A stretch of DNA of 64,000 nucleotides from Gymnorhina tibicen (lineage: Eukaryota > Chordata > Aves > Passeriformes > Artamidae): assembly GCA_013399875.1 (NCBI GenBank), contig VXAZ01007537.1, positions 248,001 through 312,000 of the forward strand, written 5' to 3'. Below are positions 23,641-35,445 of the stretch, piece by piece (the stretch's first letter is position 1; every line of letters begins with the position of its first letter). The notes below the pieces were generated by a model. The model ran no database searches. It saw only the letters and a program-made list of their open reading frames with translations, and was not told the DNA's origin. The translations under genes and the position numbers were made by a program.

Positions 23641-26600
23641 AACAGTTTCAAATCTGAAAGTCAACCATGTTTCTCATTATCAGACATCAGAAAGGCTTTT
23701 TTCTCTTTGTGTTTTCATGCCACTTGAGGATAAACAAGTTTCAGAATACTGCATGTTTTTGATGTACAGGCAAAATTCACATCTTGTGTTCTTGGTGCAG
23801 AAAGCTTATCTGCACTGCAGATCTCAATTGGATATTCTGTTCTCATCCCCTGCGCTGGGCTCAGGTTGTTATCACCATGATTTCCACATGCAGACTATTC
23901 ACAATTCCTCCAGCATGGGCAGGAGAATTGGCCTGTATCAGTAATGTCAACATGCAGAAAAATATTTTAGAATACACCTTGGATGAAAAGAATTTCTGAA
24001 TCTGAGCTGCTTTCAGAGAAGAAACATGAGACATTGATTCAAAAGACTAGTGAAATGATTTTAGGTGACACTGTCTGGCTGGTTAGAATTAGTTTATCAC
24101 ACCGAATTATGGACATGGTCTTACTACTTTGGTTATTCTATTCTTTTTACACTAGTAGCATTTGATGTTAGAAATGTGTTGTATTTTAGCCTGTCTGTGG
24201 TAAAGTCTGTTGATTTTACTTGAAAGACTTTCTGAGTTCTTTTTGGAAATAATTTAGGGTGTACTAGTTCTGATTTGAGTTATGCTCTTCCCTTATTCTT
24301 ACTGCTACATGTGGTAGAAAATAAAGTCTTTTTTTTTAGATACATCTCAGCTGTCTTGGATCAAATCTGTGTTCTTCTTTATTCAGGATATCTGTCATCT
24401 AATAGTGGGTATTCTGAGGACTAAATTAAGGCAAAGCATGTAAGCTGATGTTCTCAGTATTGCCATGAAGTGGGGAATTCTGTAGCCTAGTAAGAAAGGG
24501 CATTTCAGCTGCAAAGGTTATGTCATGACATTAATATTCTCAGGATTAGTCTCAACCTTTGCACCCCCATGTTACACACAAGAGACACAAGTCATCCTGG
24601 ATGTGGATCAGGGTCTAAGTTCTGCAGAAGTTTCTGAACCTTCACATTTTTTATTTTTCATCAAGGACTCACCAAGGTCGCCTTTATTTCCCCATTGTTT
24701 AATTTGTGCTGGCATTAAGCCCTAGACATTAAACTAGAATATCGCCACTAACTGCTGACAAAATGGGTAAAAAAGGGTGGTTCTAACTTCAGAAGGGAGG
24801 AAATTAGCAAATAAGGCATGGACTCGCTGTCCATTCTAAGTGATTACCTGTGAGCAGTTAGTGCAGCGCCTTGTGGATGCTTGGCAAGGAATGACCTCTC
24901 TGGGACACATCAGATGTGGTACTTAGGTTAGTTGTGTGATGTTTTGACCTGGTAATATCTCTCTCACAGTTCAAATCTGGAGGGTGGTTTGTAGCTTACA
25001 CAAAGACCCAGGAAAGCTATGGTCAAGGATAGAGTGGGAAAAGAACAGTGAGTCAGGCTATAGGCTTTGGAAAGAACATCAAAGCATTTCAGCTTATAAC
25101 TCCCAGAATGCTGCATGCCTTTGCATTCAGATTCCTCATTCATGTAACCAGGACTGCAATGGGAATGGAAACAACAGAACATGAATCCACGGAAACAAAG
25201 GCGTTTGTAATATTCTGTGTGGCCCTCAGAAGCTGCAGTTTGGATATAATTATGACTCAAATGAAAGGACATTAACAAAGCAAATGAAATATTTTGTCTC
25301 TAATCTGTTCCAAAGAAAGCTTTTATGATTGCAGATTTCATAGATAGTTTTGGCCACTCTTTTTCAGAACACTATTTAAAACAGGTTATTTACCCTTTTG
25401 AATGGATCTATCATTACTGGCATCTGAAAATTTTGTTTAAAGATGTTTATTATATAGACAATCTGTGAAATTCAAGTAGAAGAAAAACAAATTAACATTA
25501 GTTCTTTAAGGATAAAACTGTGGTGTGGGGAAAATTAGGAAAATGTTGTACCATGAGGAGTTGTTTTATGGATTTACTTTGCTCTTTCAAGGATTTTTGA
25601 GGAACATAAGGCAGAGGGACTTTTAGCCAAGACTTCTAAAGGAACCTCTGCTTTTAGGAGTTCAGATAAGGGTCTTTGATTCATTCAACCTAGTCTTAGG
25701 TACTTAACTACCTATTTGCTTACTACCTACTTACTTAACTACTTCCTGTGACTATAAGTGCCATCATGTCCCAGTGTAACACATGGAGAGATCCAGGTAA
25801 AGTTATTCAGAGCTGAGAGGCAAATGTGTGGTCAGGAAATATTCTAGATTAAATAGTCTTTAGAAGGAAATACATTTTACTGACTTCTTTTTTACATCTT
25901 GTGTATCTTAATTGGCATTGAGTTCAATGCACAGTAACATCTTCAGTTTTAAGACTCCTCTCTTTGCTGCAGAGCACCTATAATGTAAGGATTGGGTGCT
26001 GAGGGCTAGTTCCTGTCTGGAAGAATTTGTAATTCATCATCTAAACTGGGTGTTAAACTGGACAACCAGAATGAAAAACTAACTTGAAAACTTAAAACTA
26101 AAGTATTGAAAGTACCTTCAGTATATGGCAATAAATAGATGGACAATACAAGGAAAATCTTCCAGGGTTGTAATGCTCAGGTCCTAGTTCTAGCACATAC
26201 ATGCTGTAACACTTTATACACTGTGTGACATGCTTGCTAACTGGTCACAGTCTGCTTGCTCAGATAAATCCTGTATTTGAGTAACATTTTCAGTTCCAGT
26301 TTTGCCCCCCAGAGTACTGAATTCTGAAATGTCCTTGCTAAGTCTGTATTGAGATTGACAGACGTGTGATGCTTAGGAAGGGACATGGCTTCTCAGTCCT
26401 TTTCAGACACATCTGTGCCCATCCCCCTCCACACATAGCCAAGTGGATGTTAGCCATCCCCTGCCTGTAAGGTGAGTACAGTAAATTCTGCAGAGAAACA
26501 GCCCAAAACTAATGAAACTTTGCAGTTTTTGGACCATCACTTGCAACCAACCCGCTTGAGGCAGGCACAGGTCTGACCTCAAAAGGTTGTGCAGATGTAC

Positions 26601-26739
26601 CAAACCCAGCAGTCAAGCTGAGTTCAAAACCTGCTTCATTTCCCACCTTGGCATAGGTTTGGAGGGCAGCCTTGGGAACTGTTGCTGCACATAGCAATAG
26701 GTTCTGTATAGGGACACACAGGATCTCTTATCATCTTAG

Positions 26740-26957
26740 CCCTGATTTTCTGAGACAATGCAAACAAGGTGATTAATTTCCTTGTGCTGCAGTTTCCTCA
26801 CCACAATGATTGCAGGGACCTGCCTCTCATAAAACATCTTAAGAGCAGCCAGTGGGAAGGATCACAAAGGTGGATAATGGGAAGTTTAACTGGGTTTTAT
26901 CTATAAAGTGTTTTGACATCCTGTGATAAAGGATATTGACTTCAAGTTATTATTAAA
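26740..26957 (+). mobile_element. MIR/CORE-like SINE, near full length
   Basis: The segment CTTGTGCTGCAGTTTCCTCA matches the MIR core block (CTGTGCCTCAGTTTCCTCA). About 100 bases later CTATAAAGTGTTTTGACATC matches the MIR-type 3' block around AAAGCGCTTTGAGATCC, and it ends in TTATTATTAAATATTATT. Order and spacing fit an ancient amniote SINE in plus orientation. The left edge is approximate and the tRNA-like head is not clear. Confidence 0.68.
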
Positions 26958-27045
26958 TATTATTAATTTATATTTAGAATTAAATGCATTAAATATTAAT
27001 TATCATTTCTAATTAAAATTATAATTTTTTAATATTTAACACTCA
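26941..27045. repeat. Very AT-rich tract
   Basis: Almost only A and T for about 100 bases, with repeated TTATTAAATATTAAT-like motifs. Its left end is the tail of the SINE at 26740-26957; the rest has probably expanded from it. Confidence 0.7.
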
Positions 27046-27059
27046 GTGTTATTCTCTTT

Positions 27060-27725
27060 TCCAGTACTCATACCAGCCATCATCTAAAGGGTAAAATCTT
27101 TCCTCTGCAGAAGTTGCCCCAGTGTTACTGGGTGGAGAAGTGGAGGTTCCATGGCATGCCAGATTACATAAAGCGGTGTCAGAGTTGGACTGCTGTCATC
27201 CATGCTGATTTCAAATACAGAGCTGCCATTGGCATATTTGCAGTTTGTGCCAGGAGACCAGTCTGAGTTAGTAATCACTATTTGTCTTGTGCTTCAGACT
27301 GGATGTCCAAATGCTTCAGTCCATACATCATCAGGGTGACAGAGTGTTTGAGGTGACTGGCAAGAGGACCTTGCTGACTTGTAGAACCACAGTTCTGAGA
27401 AGCAGACTCCCAATTCTTTGTCTTACAGAGTTCTGTGTGAGTGACTCCTCTAGGAGCCTTTGTCCAGTGGGACTCCAGACACTGACATTCAGCAGTGCAG
27501 AGTGCTGTCTGCTGGATAACAGCCACCTCTGGATGAGTCTTCAGAAAGAAAAGCTGCAGGAATGCCATTTCTCATCAGCTGGTGTCACTGCTTGGAGCCA
27601 GATGTTTGCAGCTGGGTGTGGTAGTACAAAATGGTCTAGGAAAGAAAGAAAATGTTTAATAGGAAACATTAACTTTCTGGCTAAGCTATGGGCAAATGCA
27701 GCAATCCCTTGTTTACAACAATAAC
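27060..27725 (-). other. GC-richer block open on both strands, origin unknown
   Basis: On the minus strand a frame at 27278-27568 (96 codons, containing THPEVAVIQQTALCTAECQC) stops at TAG. About 15 bases later a second frame continues to 27084 (containing DWSPGTNCKYANGSSVFEIS). Both have a coding-like excess of pyrimidines at third positions. Between them, ACTAACTCAG resembles a branch point and acceptor, although the spacing is too short for normal splicing. A 145-codon plus frame overlaps the same DNA. It could be a decayed retrocopy, an unrecognised transposon fragment or a real exon. No family is recognised, and no poly-A tail or flanking repeat is visible. Confidence 0.3.
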
Positions 27726-28710
27726 TACTGGAAGCTGCAGAAATAAACCTCTGACATTTAAAGTAGTATGTTGACTCTTCTTGATCAGACAGGAGATAAT
27801 GTCATATGCTTATTTTACCATAAACACTCCTAATAAAGACTCAGCATTTCAGCTATTGGCAAGAAATAGAAGAACATGAAGTATCTTTTGAATATTCAAA
27901 CACCAGGGTGTTTGGAAATGTGTAGTTGCCTGTAAATGTACTTTGTATTTCTTACACATTCTTCACAGTGAATGTCTTGATTTACAAATGTGTGATAACC
28001 TGATTGCTGGAAATCTCAGAAGTAAGACAATATTTCTGTTCTAAAATAACCCAGTCTCTGGGAATGGGGAATGTTTATGGTGAACAATGAGGATTATATT
28101 AAAATATTAAAATATAAATAAGGAAGTGCTTAATGGCCTTCAGAAACACAGCACACAATGCACACACAGTTCTCCCATGTTTTAGGAGGATAGACATTCC
28201 CTTTTTCTGTGGATATCTGATCATCTCACAGTGGCTAGTGAGTCACATCATGTGAAGCAGGGTAATTCTGGTAGGAGCAGTTCGGAGAATGAGAAAGAAA
28301 TCACTGAGAGTTAAGCACCTAAATAGGTACCAGACCAGGAGATGAAAGCGACCACAACAGGTTGTGAGCACTGCTGCGTTCGATCCCCTGCACCCGCTTA
28401 TTAAGTGAACATAAAGCTCCCAATTAGAGATCCAAACTGGTTATATAAATAAAAGAGAATTGGGGCTTCAGAGCTGGATCCCAAACAGCCACAGAGCCAT
28501 TTTTCTAGTTGGCAAAAAAGGTTGAGGCCAGCTGAATATTGTGAGTCCTGGGTTTCGGCTAGAAGCATTTAAACTCCTACACAGTCTTTAGATTTCTGGA
28601 GTGAGGAGCCTAAGAATACATATGCTTTGAAAAACAGAGCAGAGATCTTTTTCCCTTTTAAAAGAGAGCTGCTGTGGGACAGTGCTCCTTTTCATTATTA
28701 TTTATTATTC
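27726..28710. other. Non-coding interval
   Basis: No repeat or gene recognised. Positions 28365-28470 have an AT-rich, conserved-element-like texture (AATTAGAGATCC, TTATATAAATAAAAG), which is inference only. Confidence 0.4.
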
Positions 28711-28905
28711 AGCTCAGTGGTTAGTACACTCATTCAGGATGTGGGTGACCCAAGTTCAGTTCCTTCCTCTGCCTGAGGGGCTGTAAACTCACATCTTGTA
28801 CTTCCTTAGAGAGTGCCATAACCACCAGCCTATGGACTATTCTTAGGGTGGGAGACATTAAGTCCATCCTCTTGAAGGGGTTCCTCTTTGCATCTTATCC
28901 TTTTT
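28711..28905 (+). mobile_element. Ancient tRNA-headed SINE remnant
   Basis: AGCTCAGTGGTTAGTACACTC at the left end (its first 20 bases are A-box-like) and GGTGACCCAAGTTCAGTTCC 24 bases further on (B-box-like) form a degraded tRNA-like head. The body CCTCTGCCTGAGGGG and the block AGTGCCATAACCACCAGCC, then CTATTCTTAGGGTGGGAG, resemble a SINE widespread in turtles, crocodilians and birds. The second block, read in reverse, is itself tRNA-like (GGTGGTTATGGCACTC), so the element appears to carry two facing tRNA-like parts. The right edge is approximate. Confidence 0.55.
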
Positions 28906-31900
28906 CTCTGTCTCAAGGAATGAGTAAATATGCAATGTGAAAAGGAGCAGCTTCAGCAAGAAAGCTTCACAGAACTCTTCTCTTATGTGTTCAAATTTAG
29001 CCCGCAGCCTAAAGTTGAGATCAGTTTCCTGAAAAGTGGAAGCTTTTGAGTTTGATTCCTCTAGGGCTGAGGGGAAAAGTATATTTTCCATGTCCTGTGT
29101 AAGTGCTCTGACACTTAGCCATAAAGGATAAGAATAAGGATGCACAAAGGAAAACCCCTTTGGGGGATCGATCTCTAAATGACTTCCCAGTTAGGGCAAT
29201 TTATGGTCAGAACCCCAGTGGTAAAACTGTCCAAGTGTAAAGGTACAAATGTATTTCAAGTAGCAATTTACCATCAGTAAAGGCTCTGCTATATAGATCT
29301 GTAGATGGGAACTGCTGCATGATGACTTCTTTGAAAATCTTCCCCTATGTGATCCTGATCCTACACTACCTAAGAAGGAGCGTTTCTAAGTGCTAAGTAT
29401 GAGACAGAGGAGTGGCAGACTGATTCCAAGTACAATTAGGGTAGCCTAGATAAGACAATTTCAGTGTGAATATCCTAGGTTAGTCCAGTTAGTTATCTGC
29501 TGACAGATGTATCTGACAGCAGAACAAATGCCCATTCCAAGAAACAAAAATCCAAAGCATTTTAAGAAAAAGTACTTGCTGGCTGGGATAAGTCCAGGGT
29601 CCACACTGGTGTTGACTCAGATTCAACACTGATTTGAGGAAGAGAAAAGTCAACTCTTCCCGGATCTGTGGTCACACTGCTGCTCCGTAGAAATCAGAGC
29701 ATAGCCTAGCATAGGCAAGTGAGGGCAACAGCCAAGAGCCCCAGTCTCTTCTTGCTGCTGTATAGAGGCCAGGAAGGCATTGCACGTGGGAAGACCAGGA
29801 AACAGCCTGTTGGAATCCTAATGGCATCTTGCTGGAGCTTGGTCCAGCTTAGGAAATCGAAGAACCTGATCTGCAGTTTATCTGCTGCCTGCACTCGGTG
29901 TGAATGAATCCCCAGGGAGCGCTGTCCCACAGCTGCATGAATGCATCACTGTGTCTGGGAAGCCATGCGTGGATCAGGCACAGTCCCCTTGAGAGTCAGA
30001 TAACTTTTCTTACAACCTGGAGCAATTACATTGAATTACTCTATCTCAAGTATACCTGCTGCTCTTAAACTACCCAGTTACAAGGCTTAGAGGAGATAGA
30101 TTTTTTATCATGTAAACAAATGGAGCAGACAGTGTTATGTGTCAGAGAGGCCAGGCTGCTTCATTGTTTTTAAATACCATTTTCTTGGATGGCTTGCAGA
30201 GTTATCTGCAGACTGTCCCTAAAATAAGGGACACATCTAATTGATAGCTGGTGGCCAGCATAGTTAATATTGGTTGAACTGATGTTCTAATGAACCAGGG
30301 TGCAGCTGATAAGCTACTGGACGACTTCCCCAACTTGTTAAAACAGCAATAAATACTGTATCACTTGTCAAAGCCAGAGAGACTGACTTCTTAGGGTAGC
30401 TGAGACAAAGCCAAAAGCAAACTAATCCAAGCCCTTATCTATATCTTATTTGAAAGTCTGAAGATCTCTGATTGTCATAGTTTGATAAGGGTCCCCATAC
30501 TGTGAATTTATAGGCCTGTTGTTCCCACCATATTTATAACCTCATCAAGGTAGGGTTATTTTTTTTCTTTTTCTCGCTTCATGAAGAAGTCTCTGGGGGA
30601 TCATTTCCAAGCAATTGAATTTAGTTACTTCATACAATGGCAGGTGAAATTAGTGCAAAGTAACAGGAGCTAGATTAATGTGATTTCAGGAAATAATCCA
30701 TAAAAACCTTATGAGGCCTTTAGCAGGTTGTAAATTAGATTTTAGGCACAGGGAGAGAGAAAGAAATCTTAAAATCCTGAGGAAAATAATCAGTTGGTAA
30801 TGAAAAGTGCTAACATTTTAACACTTTGTGCTGAAATAAAATGTCAGAGAAAAAAGCATAAAAATGACTAACAGTGACTTTTTAAATGATGAATTATTAA
30901 AATTGTGATTATAAATGTAAATAAATGCCTCCTGCTTTTCTTATCAAACAATTGATCCATTTATCATGAAAGAGCTGAAAATCAATAAGAAAAAATTGAG
31001 ATGGAAAGAAAAGAAAAATGTGTCTCAAACACTTGCCCATCTCATCCCTGCAATGGGGAACTGATTTTTTCTTAGTCTAGTCATTAATTTTCATCATGTG
31101 TTGATAAAGATTTGTGAGTGGGGAACAATAGGTTTGGTGCCTTCACTTTGAGTGGTGACCAGCTTGTCTTCTTTAAAAGGACTTATTTTCTAGTATTTTT
31201 CACATTCTTTGTAGCCCATTTAGTCCTTCTTTCACTGGAAATGGGAAATAAAGTTTCGAAAAATTGTGTGCAATCCTGTTTTAGTTGTTTTAAAGCTAGG
31301 TCATGACAGAATAAGAAATGTCTGGATAAGCTTGGGATTTTGATCAAGGCACATCTTTTCTGATATACTCCAGGCAGCTTTCTCATCTAGAAAAAGTCCT
31401 CAATATCTTACTGAAAGTATCTCACCAGAGAAGCAAGAGAATGGATGGCTGAATTTCTCCCTCTCAGCACAGGCATTTAGGAGAGGAAAGGTCCTGCTTT
31501 CAAATGGGTGTCAGTTCTCCAAGCAGGGACAGGTCAGATCCCTGTCCCACAGTCACAGCATACACAGAAAAACAAGGAGAGAAGGAGCATTTTGATTATG
31601 CCTTCATTAGCAAATTAGACAGACCATGGGCTGCTGGCCAGTTTTTGTGTCGTGCATGCAACCCTATACCTAAATTGTCTTTCTTCTTCTCCCTAAGAAG
31701 CCTGGCCTTATCCCTATGGCTTGTTGGGGTTGATCCCTGGCCTGTGCTATCTCCTAACAATGTGCTGGGCATCAGATGGTGTAATGGTAGCTGGTGCAGG
31801 TCAGAACTGTGCCAGGGTACACATGAACAGTGGTGGTGATGTTGAACCAGAGCTCTGGGATCTCTTATTTTGCTGCCATAAGTGACTGATATAATTACTT

Positions 31901-32135
31901 TGATTATAGATGTCCTAATGTGAGCTAAGGCTTAGCACTTCACTGTACAGCCCTTTTCATACAAAACTGCTTATTTGCAGATGGTGATGAATCTCTTCCA
32001 CAGATGGCTAACTGAAGAAGATGAAAAGAACCGTCCTTTCTCTCCTTTGACTCTGCAGAAGATCAATATGCCTAACTTAGTTTTAGACATCTAACTTTAT
32101 CTGCCTTGCAATGCAGGAGATGAACCTCACTATAC

Positions 32136-32183
32136 CTGTCCCGAAATGCAATTTCTTGAAATTTCATGGGCCATGAAAATGAG
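32136..32183 (-). CDS. Possible small internal exon (48 nt)
   Basis: On the minus strand a strong acceptor (ACCTTCAGTTTCAG) is followed by 48 nt ending in a CAG|GTATAG donor. Two frames are open. One of them, SFSWPMKFQEIAFRD with one leading and two trailing bases, would join the candidate at 23236-23304 without a shift (AG plus A). Short length and two open frames make a chance match likely. Not recognised. Confidence 0.13.
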
Positions 32184-34710
32184 CTGAAACTGAAGGTTCT
32201 TTGTGATTTGCAAAAGTCAGTGGTTTTGCCATTGTCTTTTATTCAAGAAGGATGGTCATTTGAAGGGAAAACCTTTCCTAGAAGCCCTGTGTTAGAGATG
32301 GAACACAGAGTAAGAGCTTTTATTAGATGTAGAAGCCATGCCAAGCAAAAACAGGGAAGAGGAGCAGGTGGCATAGACCTCAGGGTTCAGGGTGGCCTGC
32401 TGAGACCCTGCCCAGGGGAGGCTAACAGCAGGGCTGTGCTTGGACTGAGGACCAGAATACACATAAATCTGATCCACTCCTGAGACTGGACTCCACCTGC
32501 AGCAAACAGCAAACATTTGGGCTCGATGCTGATATGGGAGGCTTGCTTATTTCTCATTTGGCCTCTTCTTCCCACCAGGGCTTTATTGGTTCGTGGTTCA
32601 TCTGGGAAGGATGTTTTTATTATATAGAGAGTCATGCAGTAAACACCTTGGGGAGAATTTGATTGTAAGGGTATAAAATTGATTTCCTTTCCCACACAGA
32701 AATAGCTTCATAGATATAAAGATATTAGATGTACACTTTATGTCAGGATAAGTATAGCCACACCAGAGGAGGGAACAAGGGGCTAAGCAATTCATTTGCT
32801 GCGTTAGTATATCTTGAAAAAAATTTCCCTTTGTCTCCAGGTGTTAATGGATTTACCATTTACAAAGAATGATATTATTATTTGAGTGTCTGTTGGAGAT
32901 GAAAGAGAATGAGCAGAGCAGGTGTGAAAGGGAAGGGCTGAGCCCTTGTGAGACCTGCACATTGCAGAGGTCTGCACATAGCGAGGGGTGACGCTCTGCT
33001 AATGAGGGAAAAGACCTGAGCATATCACCGAAAGTTTTTAGTAACCAAAAGCATCCCAGTACAGGAAGATAAATAAACTAGGTGAGGATTACAATAATGG
33101 ACATAAATGCTAGCTGGATGTTTAATGGAGTTTTATTAAATTATTAGAGTAATCCTTTCCTTTCTTCCCTCTGCATTGGAGGAGATCGGGATTTAGCTAA
33201 AAGCTAGGAAACTGATTTTCCAAGTCCCTCTGCTGCTCTCCAATTATCTGAATGAGGAATAGTTTTTTTTTCAGGATCAAGGACACAGAAACCATCACTG
33301 GGTCAGAGCTGAGCCACAAAATCAGGATCTTCTTGTCAAAACCCATATCCCTGCCAGCCAGCCGGAGCATTGCACTGGGGATCATCTCCTGGAGGGTCTT
33401 TGCTGATTGCAAGTGCCCTGTTGAAGACCAGAAAGGGAATCTGGATGTATGTAAGAAAGGAAGGAGAGAGGACCAGAATGTGATCTGACTAAACCGAGCC
33501 TAGGTAGGAGACACAAGTGAAGATGTCAAATAAACTGACTGCTGTGAAAGGTAACAAAATATCATCCCAGCAGATTAAGGAAGGAAGGCTATGGCAAGCT
33601 TCACCAAAAACAAGAACAGCAGCCACATTTTTCTGAGTTGCAAGGATCTGGGATACAAAGCTGAAAACATTAAGACCAGCACCATACCCTCGGCTGATTC
33701 TTCCATTTTTCATTTTATTTCAGAACTGCTAACTGTTCATGTAACTTATTTTCTTGAGAGGTAGTAGTTTAACTTTCAGAAAAGCTGTTTAACTGCAAAA
33801 TGTAGGAGACCAGATAACTGAATTTTCCAGTTTAGATTTGATGTAATTGTCTCACTTGGTTATAATGTGAAATGGAAGAAATTTCCAGAAGACAAAAAGA
33901 AGATTTTGTGCTAAAAGCAAACTCAGAAGACTTTTGTGGACATTGTTATTTTGAGGAAAGAATAAAAAATTATCTAGAGGGAATGTTTTTTTAGAATAAA
34001 AAGGTAGAGACTGCAATTTGTAAATAAAAGAAACTATGCAAGAACACTGGAGCCATAAGTTCCATGAGTTATTGTATCTGGCACATTTTGTGATGCCCTT
34101 ATTTTCCAAGGGGAGAAAGAGTAGCACAGCTCTTCCTTTAATTTGTACCGCTCCAATGAGGAACCTTAAGCTGTGGACCTTTTCAGAATAACACACATTT
34201 TCTACTGAGCAGACAGATTGCATGGGCAGAGCACTTCTGTCCATGTAGTTTATATGAGACTGGAATTTATTAGCACAGTGTTTTAAAGTGCAATAAAATG
34301 CGGCACTCACATCTCTCTGGGGATCTGTATTATGTAGAGTGTTGTGACTTAAAAAGAAGAAGTGCTGTCATATTGTCCTCTACCACCCAACTTGCAGGAG
34401 CAACCATGGTTAGGTATTTAAAGGAAATGCATTGGTATTTTCAGCAGAGACGAAAGAGAGTTCTTCCACACCAGGGCAGTGATCCATCTGCCTGAAAAGC
34501 TTGACATTCCCCAGCCAAGTGGCAGAAGTCCTCTTCTCTAAAAGTACGAGGGAGAAGGAAATAACACAGGCAACTCCTCTCTATTAGCAGCACTTCAGGT
34601 ACCCAAAGGTAGATGTGTACAGTGCCCGTTTGAATGAAAACTGTACTGAACTTTCCTTCCCACCTCCTTATTATCTGGGTGGGTTGCCCCAGTCTGCTGC
34701 TAGGTGTGCT

Positions 34711-34763
34711 GCTAGAAGCCATATCACACTGCTGTGTATGCTAGAAGCCATATCACACTGCTG
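34711..34763 (+). repeat. Tandem duplication, 29-bp period
   Basis: A 24-base block beginning GCTAGAAGCCATATCACACT occurs at 34711-34734 and again exactly at 34740-34763. Confidence 0.92.
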
Positions 34764-35403
34764 GCTTCTCAGTCAATCCCTGGGGCTCTGTGACAAACTT
34801 GTGGCACATTCCTCCTCTCCCCTGCATTAGAAAAAAATCTCCTTGGATAAAATCCCTGTGTGCAAAAACATAGCTGAGGTTTAAGAACCACTTTAGACTT
34901 CAGTGGTGTTGTGTCTACTGGAATGACATTCATGTGCTGGAGAATCCTTTAGGACATGCACGATTTATCTGCCCTGGATGACTCAGTAGTGGACTCAGGG
35001 CTGGTCTTTCAAAGTGTTGTGGTGACTCTGCCTTCAGTTCCACCTTTCTGGTTTTAGCTTTACCTGAATAGAAATAAACTATTATTAAGAAAGGAAAATT
35101 GTGTTTAGAGAATTCTAGTCTAAAGAATTTCAATGAGTATAAAAAAATAGGGATGCTATTTGGAGAAAATCTATTTGTGAGCTAGTTCTTCCACTGTAAT
35201 TGCCCTGAAATAGGTAGAACTTACTACTGTTACAGGTTCTGTTTGGAAATGAAAAAATTATTTTTGGTCAGAAGCAGAACAGTTCTTTCCTTTTTTCATT
35301 TTCCTTTATAAATATTGAGGTAGTTAGTTCAACTGTTTCTCTTTGTGAATATGGAATAGTTTCATTTTTTAGAGCTTTACTACTGTGACTTTCTAATACA
35401 AAT

Positions 35404-35445
35404 ACACATATATATATATATTTATATATAAATACATATATGTAT
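35404..35445. repeat. (AT)n-rich palindromic tract
   Basis: ACACATATATATATATATTT followed by ATATATAAATACATATATGT. Simple AT dinucleotide sequence, partly self-complementary. Confidence 0.85.

Larger units (their letters stand above)
20231..26739. other. Non-coding interval with a microsatellite and a palindrome
   Basis: Mostly unique AT-rich sequence with no supported gene. It holds an 11-bp-arm palindrome at 20884-20912, a (GT)15 microsatellite at 23609-23638, an ACTT/CTAC-rich degenerate run at about 25701-25745, and a weak exon candidate at 23236-23304. A further donor-flanked stretch at about 24849-24907 on the minus strand is too short to support. Confidence 0.45.

Noticed and set aside
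28378..28395. B-box-like GTTCGATCCC as part of a tRNA gene
   Set aside because: No A-box-like sequence at the right distance upstream and no cloverleaf pairing.
28711..28770. Apparent tRNA gene
   Set aside because: A- and B-box-like motifs are present, but there is no closed acceptor stem or terminator, and the downstream body identifies it as a SINE.
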